Made by a program: the position numbers and the translations under genes. Shown here piece by piece: positions 6,099 through 11,377 of a stretch of DNA of 11,377 nt. Position 1 is the first letter of the stretch. Each line of letters opens with the position of its first letter. Source of the stretch: an uncultured Pseudomonadota bacterium (lineage in GTDB: Bacteria; Pseudomonadota; Gammaproteobacteria; Steroidobacterales; Steroidobacteraceae); NCBI GenBank assembly GCA_946479515.1, contig CAMLGF010000097.1:1-11377 (forward strand). The letters are read 5' to 3'. The notes below the pieces were generated by a model. The model had not been told where the DNA came from. It did not search any database and saw only the letters and a list, made by a program, of their open reading frames with translations.

Positions 6099-6962
6099 GC
6101 CGGTGCAGCTCTCGACCACGCCGCCCACGTTCCGGACCTGGTACGAGCGCACGTCGGTGAGCGTGCGCGTCAGGGTGCCGTCGGCCGCATTCATGGTGTG
6201 CGTCCAGTCGCGCAGCTGCACGGTGTCGCAGGCGCCGTTCGCGCCCCGCAGCAGCTGGCCGAGCCTGAGCGTGTGCGAGAGCTGCGAGCCGCTGCCGGAG
6301 CGGGTGCTGCTCTGCACGGCGTAATCCGCGTTGTTGAACATCGTGAACTGCCAGAGGTATTCGACCAGCGCCTGCAGTTCGTCAGCGGTCAGCGGGCGCT
6401 GGTTCATCGCGCCGGCGGCGCCATTGTCGACCCGCAGATCGCTGCTAGAGCGGTCGAGGTACTGGCACTTGAATACCCGGTGTCGCAGCATGGCCGTGTT
6501 GTCGGCGCGCGGCACGCGAATCAGTTCGAACAGGTGCGCGTCGTCGCGAACCTCGACGAGATCAGAATACTGGCCATTCCAGGTGGCCATGCTTTCGGAC
6601 CATTCGATCGCCTGCGCCATGTCGTCGGTGCAGACCTCGTAGGTGGTGCTTGCGGCCTGCGGCCCGCTGGCAAAATCCGTGTTCTTGAGATGGCGGGTGG
6701 ACAGCGTGCCCACGACGCTGGCGGGCCGCGTTTCCAGGTCGAAACCCGCGGGTGTGCGCTCGTCGCCCTTGTAGAGCCGGCCGGCGAGTGACAGGTCCGC
6801 GACGCTGGTATCGGGCACGCTCGGCGCGGGTGCGGGCGAGGAGGCGGGCGGTACCGTGGCGTTCTGGGGCGCGGATGAAGCCGGTGCGGAGCCGCCGCCG
6901 CCGCCGCCGCCGCAGGCCGCCAGGCTCATCGCCGCCAATATCCCCAGCATTGTCGCTTTCAT
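6096..6962 (-). CDS. Outer-membrane-type lipoprotein of unknown function
   Basis: A 288-aa lipoprotein that I do not recognise. The signal peptide ends in a clear lipobox, L14-A15-A16-C17, and Gly at +2 is not the inner-membrane retention signal, so Lol sorting to the outer membrane is expected. Cys17 is followed by seven glycines and a Ser/Ala/Pro-rich linker to about residue 55, a flexible tether. The rest is a soluble, mixed, mostly polar domain with four further cysteines (in VCTDD, KCQYL, ACDTV and the C-terminal SCTG) that could form disulfides. Purine-rich AAGGGAAGG lies 7 nt upstream of the ATG and supports the start. It converges on the S9 peptidase gene with a 21-bp gap and is separated from flgN by 442 bp, so it is probably expressed alone. 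The codon and base composition match its neighbours. Confidence 0.8.
   Translation of the reverse strand: MKATMLGILAAMSLAACGGGGGGGSAPASSAPQNATVPPASSPAPAPSVPDTSVADLSLAGRLYKGDERTPAGFDLETRPASVVGTLSTRHLKNTDFASGPQAASTTYEVCTDDMAQAIEWSESMATWNGQYSDLVEVRDDAHLFELIRVPRADNTAMLRHRVFKCQYLDRSSSDLRVDNGAAGAMNQRPLTADELQALVEYLWQFTMFNNADYAVQSSTRSGSGSQLSHTLRLGQLLRGANGACDTVQLRDWTHTMNAADGTLTRTLTDVRSYQVRNVGGVVESCTG
6891..6911 (-). repeat. (GGC)7 trinucleotide repeat after the lipobox cysteine
   Basis: Seven identical GCC triplets on the + strand (GGC Gly codons on the minus strand) immediately follow the lipobox Cys17 codon at 6912-6914. The array stays in frame when its copy number changes, so it can alter tether length without breaking the protein. 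Confidence 0.9.
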
Positions 6963-7225
6963 CTACGGGCCTTCCCTTCTTCCGTTTGGGCTTCTTCTGT
7001 TTGGGGCCGGCGGCAGCACACGAGCACTTGCGAGAGAGGAGTACCGTCGGTCGGTGCACGAGCCCGCGGAGCTGCCGCCAGCGAGACGTTGGTACGAAGC
7101 GGTTTGCGCCCGCACCCTGCAAAGGTTGTCGGCGGCAAGGCGGCGGGATTGAGCCGGCAAGTGTGATCTGCGTCGCGAGTGAGCCGCAATTATTTGAACC
7201 CCGTCTCTTATGTGTAGTTGTTAGA

Positions 7226-7261
7226 CGTGAACGCGTCCACGGGCGGGTGACGGCGTTCACG
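7226..7261. repeat. 9-bp inverted repeat in the intergenic region
   Basis: CGTGAACGC (7226-7234) and GCGTTCACG (7253-7261) are perfect arms around 18 nt. GTC and GAC inside can extend the stem past a one-base bulge. It may be a regulator site for the lipoprotein gene or a structured RNA; nothing in the sequence decides between these. Confidence 0.4.
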
Positions 7262-7348
7262 CGCCATCCCCGGATTACGTCAACGGCGCATCCGCGACGG
7301 AAGATAGGCTTCCGGCTCCACGTGGAACATAGGTAGTTAGCGCAGGCG

Positions 7349-7374
7349 AAAAAAAACGCGCCGTGAGGCGCGTT
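7349..7374 (-). terminator. Strong intrinsic terminator of the flgM-flgN transcript
   Basis: Read on the minus strand, AACGCGCC, loop TCAC, GGCGCGTT make a perfect 8-bp stem, and the run continues into further T residues (eight T in total, complement of 7349-7356). It begins about 30 bp after the flgN stop codon and closes the minus-strand flagellar operon. Confidence 0.92.
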
Positions 7375-7404
7375 CGAGGAGAGCCATGGGCGGGTTCAGA
7401 CGCC

Positions 7405-7896
7405 TCAGGCCTCAGCGGAGAGAACGGTTCCGGATGCGGCGGAGTAGGGGTTGGCTTGCCCGCGCGGCCCATAGGCGCGCGGCTCGGGATTGGCTCCCGT
7501 GAGCGCGCCGAGCAGGCCCTCCACCCGCTTGATCTGCGCGCCGACCAGGATGCCATTGCGGTCATTCAGGTCGCGGCACTTGCGGGCGCGGGTGGCGCAT
7601 TCGTCGTAGGGACGTGCCAGGGTGCGCGCGGGGTCGCACCAGGCGATCAGCCGGGCCAGACCCTGCAGGTCGGTGTCGTAGCCGAGCATGCCGCATACGG
7701 AGCGGCGCTCTTCTTCGATCTTGAGCAGGCGCAGGATGCTGGCCTGGCGCGTGTCGGCCAGGGACTCGAGCGCGTCGATGTCGCGCTTGGCCAGTGCGCC
7801 ATACTCGCGGTCGAGCAGGGCTTCGAATTCGGTGAGCGCCGCGTTTTCCTCGGCGAGCAGGCGGCCGAGCGTGTCGCGGGTCAGAGCGGCATCCAC
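7405..7896 (-). CDS. flgN: Flagellar export chaperone FlgN
   Basis: Cytosolic chaperone that escorts the hook-filament junction proteins FlgK and FlgL to the flagellar export gate. The 163-aa product is largely helical. Its N-terminal half has heptad-like, charged helices (LLAEENAALTEFEALLDREYGALAKRDIDALESLADTRQASILRLLKIEEERR), typical of FlgN. The C-terminal region includes NDRNGILVGAQIKRVEGLLGALTG, the conserved NxxNGxLI-like motif of the family, followed by a YGPRGQ segment. The start is a GTG (7896-7894), with GGGAG 8 nt upstream; the nearby ATG is out of frame. It lies 18 nt after flgM in the same transcript and directly before a strong terminator. Small FlgN proteins diverge quickly, so position after flgM is important support. 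Confidence 0.88.
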   Translation of the reverse strand: MDAALTRDTLGRLLAEENAALTEFEALLDREYGALAKRDIDALESLADTRQASILRLLKIEEERRSVCGMLGYDTDLQGLARLIAWCDPARTLARPYDECATRARKCRDLNDRNGILVGAQIKRVEGLLGALTGANPEPRAYGPRGQANPYSAASGTVLSAEA

Positions 7897-7914
7897 GAGG
7901 TGGAGCTCCCGGTG

Positions 7915-8241
7915 CTACTTGTGGGCGGGGATGGTGGCCAGCAGGTCGACTTCGAAGCGCAGCATCTTGTCGGCGACGCGCTGCGGATCGATGTGATAGC
8001 GGCCTTCGTCCATCGCGCGGCGCACCGCGTCGACGCGGCCTTCGTTGACCACCGGCAGCGTGCCGATGTGATTCTCGAGGGCCGCGAGGGTACGCGCGGT
8101 GTCGGAGACGTCGATATTGGAAACCGAACCGGTGGTGTCGGGCTTCCTGCCTTCCGACGCGGCGTCGCGTACGCGCGAGGTCGGGGCACTGCCACCCACC
8201 TGCACGGGACGTCCGTCGATTCCACTGATCTTGTTGGCCAT
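7915..8241 (-). CDS. flgM: Anti-sigma-28 factor FlgM
   Basis: Binds and holds sigma-28 (FliA) until the hook-basal body is complete, then leaves the cell through the flagellar export channel. The 108-aa product has the usual disordered N-terminal half (MANKISGIDG, rich in Gly, Ser, Thr, Pro) and the conserved C-terminal sigma-binding part from about residue 43: NIDVSDTARTLAALEN, then GRVDAVRRAMDEGRYHIDPQRVADKMLRFEVDL. The start is fixed by TTAAGGAG (complement of 8248-8255) 6 nt upstream. Its own sigma-28 promoter lies just before it, so FlgM production rises when sigma-28 is free, giving negative feedback. flgN follows 18 nt downstream; flgA lies 134 bp upstream on the same strand. Confidence 0.93.
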   Translation of the reverse strand: MANKISGIDGRPVQVGGSAPTSRVRDAASEGRKPDTTGSVSNIDVSDTARTLAALENHIGTLPVVNEGRVDAVRRAMDEGRYHIDPQRVADKMLRFEVDLLATIPAHK

Positions 8242-8268
8242 CGCTCGCTCCTTAACCTTACGAGCCCG

Positions 8269-8295
8269 ATAACGGCTCCGGTCCGGGAAACTTTA
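8269..8295 (-). promoter_or_regulatory. Sigma-28 (FliA) promoter of flgM-flgN
   Basis: On the minus strand, TAAAGTTT (8295-8288) is followed after exactly 11 bp by GCCGTTAT (8276-8269). The known FliA consensus is TAAAGTTT-N11-GCCGATAA, so the -35 is perfect and the -10 matches 6/8 with the right spacing. Transcription should start near 8262, about 20 nt before the flgM ATG. Confidence 0.88.
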
Positions 8296-8329
8296 GCGTC
8301 GCCGCCGATTATTTGGCGCTTTATGGCAC

Positions 8330-8345
8330 TGTGACCAGGATCACG
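8330..8345. promoter_or_regulatory. CRP/Clp-like palindrome upstream of flgM
   Basis: TGTGA-N6-TCACG matches the CRP-family site TGTGA-N6-TCACA at 9 of 10 conserved positions. Its centre is about 75 bp upstream of the expected flgM start site, between the flgA stop and the sigma-28 promoter. CRP homologues (Vfr, Clp) control motility in several gammaproteobacteria, so a role is plausible but not shown. Confidence 0.45.
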
Positions 8346-8375
8346 CGGCCATTGACGCCCTGGGAAGCGCGCCAT

Positions 8376-9104
8376 TCAAGGATGCACCCGGACCACGCCG
8401 TCTGTGTCGGCCAGGCCCTCGATGATCTTGAGCGAATTCAGGTTCTGCACCCGCACGCGCTGGTTGGCTGCGGCGTCGGCCAGCGCCTTCCCGGGCGCCC
8501 GGACTTCGAATCCGGCCGACTGGGCCACCAGCGTGACCTGCTGGCCTCTCTTAATAAGGAGTGCCGCATTGAGCGCGTCGGCCGTCACGGCCGTTCCTTC
8601 CGGCAGTGGCCGGCGCGTCAGGCGCCCGGCCAGATCCTCCGGCCGCGACACGAACGGCGAGCCCAGGCCGGGCAGCTCGCGTTTCTGGGCGACCACGTCC
8701 GCGGCCGTGAGCGATTCGCCGCGGCCCACCGCGCGCCGCAGCACCAGCACGGTGTGAGTGCGGCGGATTTCCACGGGCACGTTGAGCGTCCAGGCCGGCG
8801 ATGCGCAGCTCACCCGGACGATGACGCGCGACTGGGCGTTTCGTGGCGCATTGGCAAAGGTGTCGAGTTTCCGGCCGCATGCTGCCAGCCGCAGGCGGGG
8901 ATCGAGGGTCACGGGCGCTAGCTGCACGCCGCCGAGCGCCGGATCGAGCACGCCGCGCACCGCGATCTCGGCGGCGGCGCGGATGCCGGCTAGCGGCTGC
9001 AGTCCGTCCGTCGCAACGACCGCGGTCTGCGCGCGGGCGAGGGACAGCGGGGCGAGGCTCATCGCCGCCAGGATCAGCAGCGGGGTCAAACGTTTGACGA
9101 ACAT
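8376..9104 (-). CDS. flgA: Flagellar P-ring assembly chaperone FlgA
   Basis: Periplasmic chaperone needed to build the FlgI P-ring around the flagellar rod. The 242-aa product has a Sec signal peptide (VKRLTPLLILAAMSLAPLSLARAQ, cleavage near residue 26). An N-terminal domain carries C76 and C100, a plausible disulfide pair. A SAF domain starts at about residue 117 (TVLVLRRAVGRGESLTAADVV), and the C-terminal beta domain ends with KALADAAANQRVRVQNLNSLKIIEGLADTDGVVRV, the conserved FlgA terminus. The ATG is chosen because it gives the full signal peptide; only a weak AGGG precedes it. A sigma-54 promoter lies 12 bp upstream of the ATG and predicts an almost leaderless mRNA. The gene diverges from flgB, and flgM follows on the same strand. 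Confidence 0.92.
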   Translation of the reverse strand: MFVKRLTPLLILAAMSLAPLSLARAQTAVVATDGLQPLAGIRAAAEIAVRGVLDPALGGVQLAPVTLDPRLRLAACGRKLDTFANAPRNAQSRVIVRVSCASPAWTLNVPVEIRRTHTVLVLRRAVGRGESLTAADVVAQKRELPGLGSPFVSRPEDLAGRLTRRPLPEGTAVTADALNAALLIKRGQQVTLVAQSAGFEVRAPGKALADAAANQRVRVQNLNSLKIIEGLADTDGVVRVHP

Positions 9105-9115
9105 GCCCTGTAGTT

Positions 9116-9131
9116 AGCAATCGACGTGCCA
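9116..9131 (-). promoter_or_regulatory. Sigma-54 promoter of flgA
   Basis: On the minus strand TGGCACG (9131-9125), TCGA, TTGCT (9120-9116) match the sigma-54 consensus TGGCACG-N4-TTGCW exactly. With the C of TTGC as -12, transcription would begin at about 9105, one base before the flgA ATG. Confidence 0.88.
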
Positions 9132-9221
9132 CGCCGGCCGCTCAAGATTGCGGATCCGGAGCCGTTACGCTGCTGCACGGAGCGCGGACCCGCTTCCCGG
9201 CGGTGCTCTGGGCAGACCTCG

Positions 9222-9253
9222 GCCGCGGGGCGGCAAGCCACCGCCCCCGCGGC
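9222..9253. repeat. GC-rich inverted repeat in the flgA/flgB region
   Basis: GCCGCGGGGCGG (9222-9233) and its complement at 9241-9253 form 12-bp arms with one extra C in the right arm and a 7-bp centre (CAAGCCA). It could be a protein site or a DNA or RNA structure. No T tract adjoins either side. Confidence 0.5.
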
Positions 9254-9255
9254 GC

Positions 9256-9267
9256 GTGACACGTCAC
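9256..9267. promoter_or_regulatory. Candidate activator-binding palindrome GTGAC-N2-GTCAC
   Basis: Perfect 5-bp arms around AC. The centre is about 86 bp upstream of the predicted flgB start and about 157 bp upstream of the predicted flgA start, distances normal for activators of sigma-54 RNA polymerase. It could therefore serve both genes. The match to any named regulator such as FleQ is not established. Confidence 0.35.
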
Positions 9268-9321
9268 AGACTCCGACACCCGCCAGCCCCAACCCGCCCG
9301 TCAACGCGCGAAATGCCCGCG

Positions 9322-9337
9322 TGGCACGTCGCTTGCT
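9322..9337 (+). promoter_or_regulatory. Sigma-54 promoter of flgBCDE
   Basis: TGGCACG (9322-9328), TCGC, TTGCT (9333-9337) match the sigma-54 consensus TGGCACG-N4-TTGCW exactly. Transcription should start near 9348, giving a leader of about 53 nt with an AGGAG ribosome site before flgB. Confidence 0.92.
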
Positions 9338-9400
9338 TTGCTCCTCGTACGCCGGCCGGCACACACCCGGCACGACGATGTACCGACACGAGGAGTTCTC

Positions 9401-9814
9401 ATGCCCCTTAATCTGGACCAGTACGTGAGCGTGCACGCGACCGCACTCGATGTGCGTGCGCGCCGCGGCGAGCTCATCGCCAACAACCTGGCCAATGCCG
9501 ACACGCCGGGCTATCAGGCCCGCGATATCGACTTCCGCCAGGCCATGGCGCGCGCCGCGGGGGAGAAGCCCACCTCGGGCGTCACGCTGAGCACAACCAA
9601 TGCCGGCCACATCGGCGGCACGGCCGCCGCCAATGCCGCCGCCGATCCGGATCTCAAATACCGCATCCCGCTGGCGCCGGCACTCGACGGCAACACCGTG
9701 GACACGCAGGTGGAGCAGGCCAGCTTCGCGGAGAACGCGGTGCGCTACCAGGCCACGCTCACCTTCCTCAACAGCAAGTTCCGCGGCCTGTTGACCGCCA
9801 TCCTGGGCAGCTGA
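9401..9814 (+). CDS. flgB: Flagellar proximal rod protein FlgB
   Basis: Forms the base of the periplasmic flagellar rod together with FlgC, FlgF and FlgG. The 137-aa product shows the family N-terminus MPLNLDQYVSVHATALDVRARR, the rod-protein signature LIANNLANADTPGYQARDIDF (about 27-47) and the C-terminal amphipathic helix ending RYQATLTFLNSKFRGLLTAILG. Like other rod proteins it is exported by the flagellar type III system and has no Sec signal. The ATG at 9401 is fixed by AGGAG (9391-9395) 5 nt upstream; an in-frame ATG at 9338 lies before the predicted transcription start. It is first in the flgBCDE operon and 11 bp from flgC. Confidence 0.95.
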   Translation: MPLNLDQYVSVHATALDVRARRGELIANNLANADTPGYQARDIDFRQAMARAAGEKPTSGVTLSTTNAGHIGGTAAANAAADPDLKYRIPLAPALDGNTVDTQVEQASFAENAVRYQATLTFLNSKFRGLLTAILGS

Positions 9815-9825
9815 GGTAGTCAGTC

Positions 9826-10254
9826 ATGTCGTCATTCAAAGCATTCGACATCGCCGGGTCCGGCATGGCCGCACAGTCGGTGCGCCTCAACACCACGGCC
9901 AGCAATCTCGCCAACGCGGAGAGCGTCAGCGGCGACCCGGCCAAGGTGTACAAGCCGCGCCACCCCATCTTCGAAGCCGTGCGCGCCTCCATGGGCACGC
10001 ACCCGACGCAGGCCGAGGCGAATGCCGCGGTCAAGGTCAGCGGCATCTACGAATCGCAGGAGCCGGCCGTGGCGCGCTACGAGCCGGGCAATCCGCTCGC
10101 GAACGCCGACGGCTATGTGTATGCACCGTCGGTCAATGCGGTGGAGGAGATGGTCAACATGATCTCCGCCTCGCGCTCCTACCAGAACAACGTCGAAGTC
10201 ATGAACACGTCCAAGGACCTGCTGCTGGCCACGCTGCGGCTCGGCCAGGGCTGA
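9826..10254 (+). CDS. flgC: Flagellar proximal rod protein FlgC
   Basis: Second proximal rod protein, partner of FlgB. The 142-aa product begins SFKAFDIAGSGMAAQSVRLNTTASNLANAES (about 3-33), the standard N-terminal coiled-coil and signature. The middle segment, GDPAKVYKPRHPIFEA, has the YK.R.P.FE motif of FlgC. The C-terminal NAVEEMVNMISASRSYQNNVEVMNTSKDLLLATLRLGQ closes the protein as expected for the family. GAGG at 9813-9816 overlaps the flgB stop and serves as a ribosome site 9 nt from the ATG. flgD starts 15 bp downstream. Confidence 0.96.
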   Translation: MSSFKAFDIAGSGMAAQSVRLNTTASNLANAESVSGDPAKVYKPRHPIFEAVRASMGTHPTQAEANAAVKVSGIYESQEPAVARYEPGNPLANADGYVYAPSVNAVEEMVNMISASRSYQNNVEVMNTSKDLLLATLRLGQG

Positions 10255-10269
10255 TAGAGGAACCCGCGC

Positions 10270-10983
10270 ATGTTCGACATGGATCTCATCAACGCGGCGG
10301 TCAGGAACCAGAACCTGTCGCCCGAGGCCGCAGCCCAGCGCCGTGCCGAGAACGAAGCCAATGCCAGGCGCACCGAGCTCAACCAGGAGGATTTCCTGAC
10401 GCTGATGCTCACCCAGCTCAAGCATCAGGACCCGTTCAAGCCCATGGATCCCGCCCAGCAGGTCGGCCAGCTCGCGCAGTTCAGCTCGGTCTCGGGCCTC
10501 GCCGAGATGAACAAGCAGATCAGCGCCCTGACCAACTCGCTGCGCGGCAACCAGGTGCTCGATGGCGCCGCGCTCATCGGCCGCGGCGTGATCGCCACCG
10601 GCAACCAGATCTATCTACCGGAAGCCGAAGAGGGCGTGGCGCGCGGTCCGCAGGGACTGGTGACCGTGCCCAGCGGCGCGTCCTCCGTGCAGCTCGTGGT
10701 CAAGGACGCGGCCGGTGCGCTGGTGCGGACGCAGTCGCTCGCCAGCACCAAGGGCCTGCAGGCCTTCGCGTGGGACGGCACCACCAATTCAGGCGCGGCC
10801 GCGGAAGCCGGCGGCTACCAGATCGAGGTCATCGCCAAGGTCGGTGACCAGAACGTATCCCTCACCACCAGCGTCGCGGCCCATGTGTCGAGCGTCTCGC
10901 TCGATCCGACCAACGGCAGCCTGATGCTCGATACCGACTCGCTGGGCGAGATCGAGATGAGCGCCGTCGAGCGCGTCCTCTGA
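10270..10983 (+). CDS. flgD: Flagellar hook cap (hook assembly scaffold) protein FlgD
   Basis: FlgD caps the growing hook and lets FlgE subunits insert, then is discarded. The 237-aa product has a variable Ala/Arg/Asn-rich start, the conserved FlgD N-terminal motif at about 37-75 (LNQEDFLTLMLTQLKHQDPF followed by KPMDPAQQVGQLAQFSSVSGL), and the C-terminal immunoglobulin-like and tudor-like part (about 110-235) with FAWDGTTNSGAAAEAGGYQIEV and IEMSAVERVL at the end. Length is normal. AGAGGAA (10256-10262) lies 7 nt before the ATG. It is co-transcribed with flgBC and precedes flgE by 25 bp. Confidence 0.95.
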   Translation: MFDMDLINAAVRNQNLSPEAAAQRRAENEANARRTELNQEDFLTLMLTQLKHQDPFKPMDPAQQVGQLAQFSSVSGLAEMNKQISALTNSLRGNQVLDGAALIGRGVIATGNQIYLPEAEEGVARGPQGLVTVPSGASSVQLVVKDAAGALVRTQSLASTKGLQAFAWDGTTNSGAAAEAGGYQIEVIAKVGDQNVSLTTSVAAHVSSVSLDPTNGSLMLDTDSLGEIEMSAVERVL

Positions 10984-11008
10984 CCGAACCTCTTCCAGGA
11001 GAAGACCC

Positions 11009-11377
11009 ATGCCTTTTCGCATCGCACTTTCCGGCCTCAATGCCGCCCAATCGGACCTCAACGTCACGGCCAACAACATCGCCAACACGCAGACCAACGG
11101 CTTCAAGGGCTCGCGCACCGAATTCGCGGACCTGTTCGCGGTGTCGCTGCAGGGTACGTCGAGCAACGCCAGCGGCAACGGCGTGCGCGTGGCCGCGGTC
11201 ACGCAGCAGTTCTCGCAGGGCAACATCGAGTTCACCGACTCGAACCTGGACCTGGCCATCAGCGGCCAGGGCATGTTCATCCTCTCCGACAACGGTGCGC
11301 TGTCGTACTCGCGCGCCGGCGCGTTCCAGATGAACCGTGATGGTTACGTGGTGACCGCCAACCAGCAGCGCCTGCAG
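11009..11377 (+). CDS. flgE: Flagellar hook protein FlgE (5' part, cut by window end)
   Basis: FlgE polymerises into the flagellar hook. The first 123 codons are present, without a stop. The sequence begins MPFRIALSGLNAAQSDLNVTANNIANTQTNGFKGSRTEFADLF, the hook/rod signature, followed by QGNIEFTDSNLDLAISGQGMFILSDNG and YSRAGAFQMNRDGYVV, the shared FlgE/FlgF/FlgG core. The start is fixed by AGGAGA (10997-11002) 6 nt upstream and by direct alignment of the N-terminus. Its position after flgD separates it from flgF and flgG. Confidence 0.95.
   Translation, partial: MPFRIALSGLNAAQSDLNVTANNIANTQTNGFKGSRTEFADLFAVSLQGTSSNASGNGVRVAAVTQQFSQGNIEFTDSNLDLAISGQGMFILSDNGALSYSRAGAFQMNRDGYVVTANQQRLQ

Larger units (their letters stand above)
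6963..7404. other. 442-bp non-coding stretch between the lipoprotein gene and flgN
   Basis: I see no convincing gene here: the open frames have no ribosome site and low-complexity, arginine-rich translations. It holds the lipoprotein leader at its left end. An AT-rich island lies at about 7189-7225, with a possible minus-strand promoter (TACACA at 7216-7211, 16 bp, AATAAT at 7194-7189). There is a 9-bp inverted repeat at 7226-7261, a 10-bp palindrome TCCACGTGGA at 7317-7326 and the flagellar terminator at 7349-7374. The promoter call is weak and would give a leader of about 220 nt. Confidence 0.5.
9105..9400. other. Divergent flgA/flgB regulatory region
   Basis: This 296-bp non-coding region separates the two flagellar transcription units. 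It carries an outward-facing sigma-54 promoter at each end (9116-9131 minus, 9322-9337 plus). Between them are a long GC-rich inverted repeat (9222-9253) and a palindrome GTGAC-AC-GTCAC (9256-9267). No gene is supported inside it. Confidence 0.85.

Noticed and set aside
6562..7260. Minus-strand frame with a Lys/Arg-rich stretch upstream of and overlapping the lipoprotein gene
   Set aside because: The basic stretch comes from the lipoprotein leader, there is no ribosome site, and the rest is a shifted frame of the lipoprotein.
8287..8311. Plus-strand sigma-28-like promoter (GAAACTTT, then GCCGATTA)
   Set aside because: The spacer is 9 bp instead of 11 and no plus-strand gene follows; it overlaps the better minus-strand promoter.
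7363..8334. 323-codon plus-strand open frame across flgN and flgM
   Set aside because: It is an antisense shadow of two recognised flagellar genes and runs through their terminator and promoter.
9338..9400. Upstream start for flgB at 9338
   Set aside because: It lies before the predicted sigma-54 transcription start near 9348, and the family N-terminus begins at 9401 after AGGAG.
1..11377. tRNA, rRNA, insertion sequence, prophage or toxin-antitoxin genes
   Set aside because: I looked for cloverleaf and GGTTCRA signals, transposase motifs, terminal repeats and small paired ORFs, and found none I could support.

Overview
The window is high-GC DNA in which every gene reads as an ordinary bacterial chromosomal gene. 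The combination of LapB (LPS assembly regulation), GalU, ComEA-type HhH protein, a secreted S9 peptidase and a flagellar cluster driven by both sigma-54 and sigma-28 promoters points to a motile Gram-negative gammaproteobacterium. A lineage near the Xanthomonadales/Nevskiales (for example Steroidobacteraceae) is my best guess, but it is not proven by the sequence. No CRISPR, phage, IS element, rRNA or tRNA gene was found.

Left part (1-3979, all + strand): an aroA-type EPSP synthase with a divergent PEP-binding loop; a short LapB; a 25-bp tandem repeat that duplicates the last codons and stop of lapB; a small secreted helix-hairpin-helix protein (ComEA type) closed by a hairpin/T-tract terminator; and galU. 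In many gammaproteobacteria lapB follows rpsA-ihfB-lapA and precedes pyrF/comEA. Here aroA abuts lapB directly and pyrF is absent, so the neighbourhood is rearranged or condensed.

Middle part (4030-7404): a secreted prolyl-oligopeptidase-family serine peptidase (+) convergent with an outer-membrane-type lipoprotein of unknown function (-). Their two stop codons sit at the ends of one perfect inverted repeat. A 442-bp non-coding stretch follows, with inverted repeats and, at its right end, a strong intrinsic terminator for the flagellar genes on the minus strand.

Right part (7405-11377): a divergent flagellar cluster. On the minus strand are flgA (P-ring chaperone), flgM (anti-sigma-28) and flgN (export chaperone). 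On the plus strand are flgB, flgC, flgD and the start of flgE, which is cut by the window edge. The 296-bp divergent region carries two consensus-quality sigma-54 promoters facing outward, one for flgB and one for flgA, with inverted repeats between them that could bind a shared activator. flgM also has its own sigma-28 promoter and an upstream CRP-like palindrome. This wiring fits the usual hierarchy: a sigma-54 activator switches on rod and hook genes, and sigma-28 then feeds back on its own inhibitor FlgM.

I found no clearly new biological system. The observations most worth a second look are the paired sigma-54 promoters with an apparently leaderless flgA, the altered EPSP synthase loop, and the lapB-tail tandem repeat.
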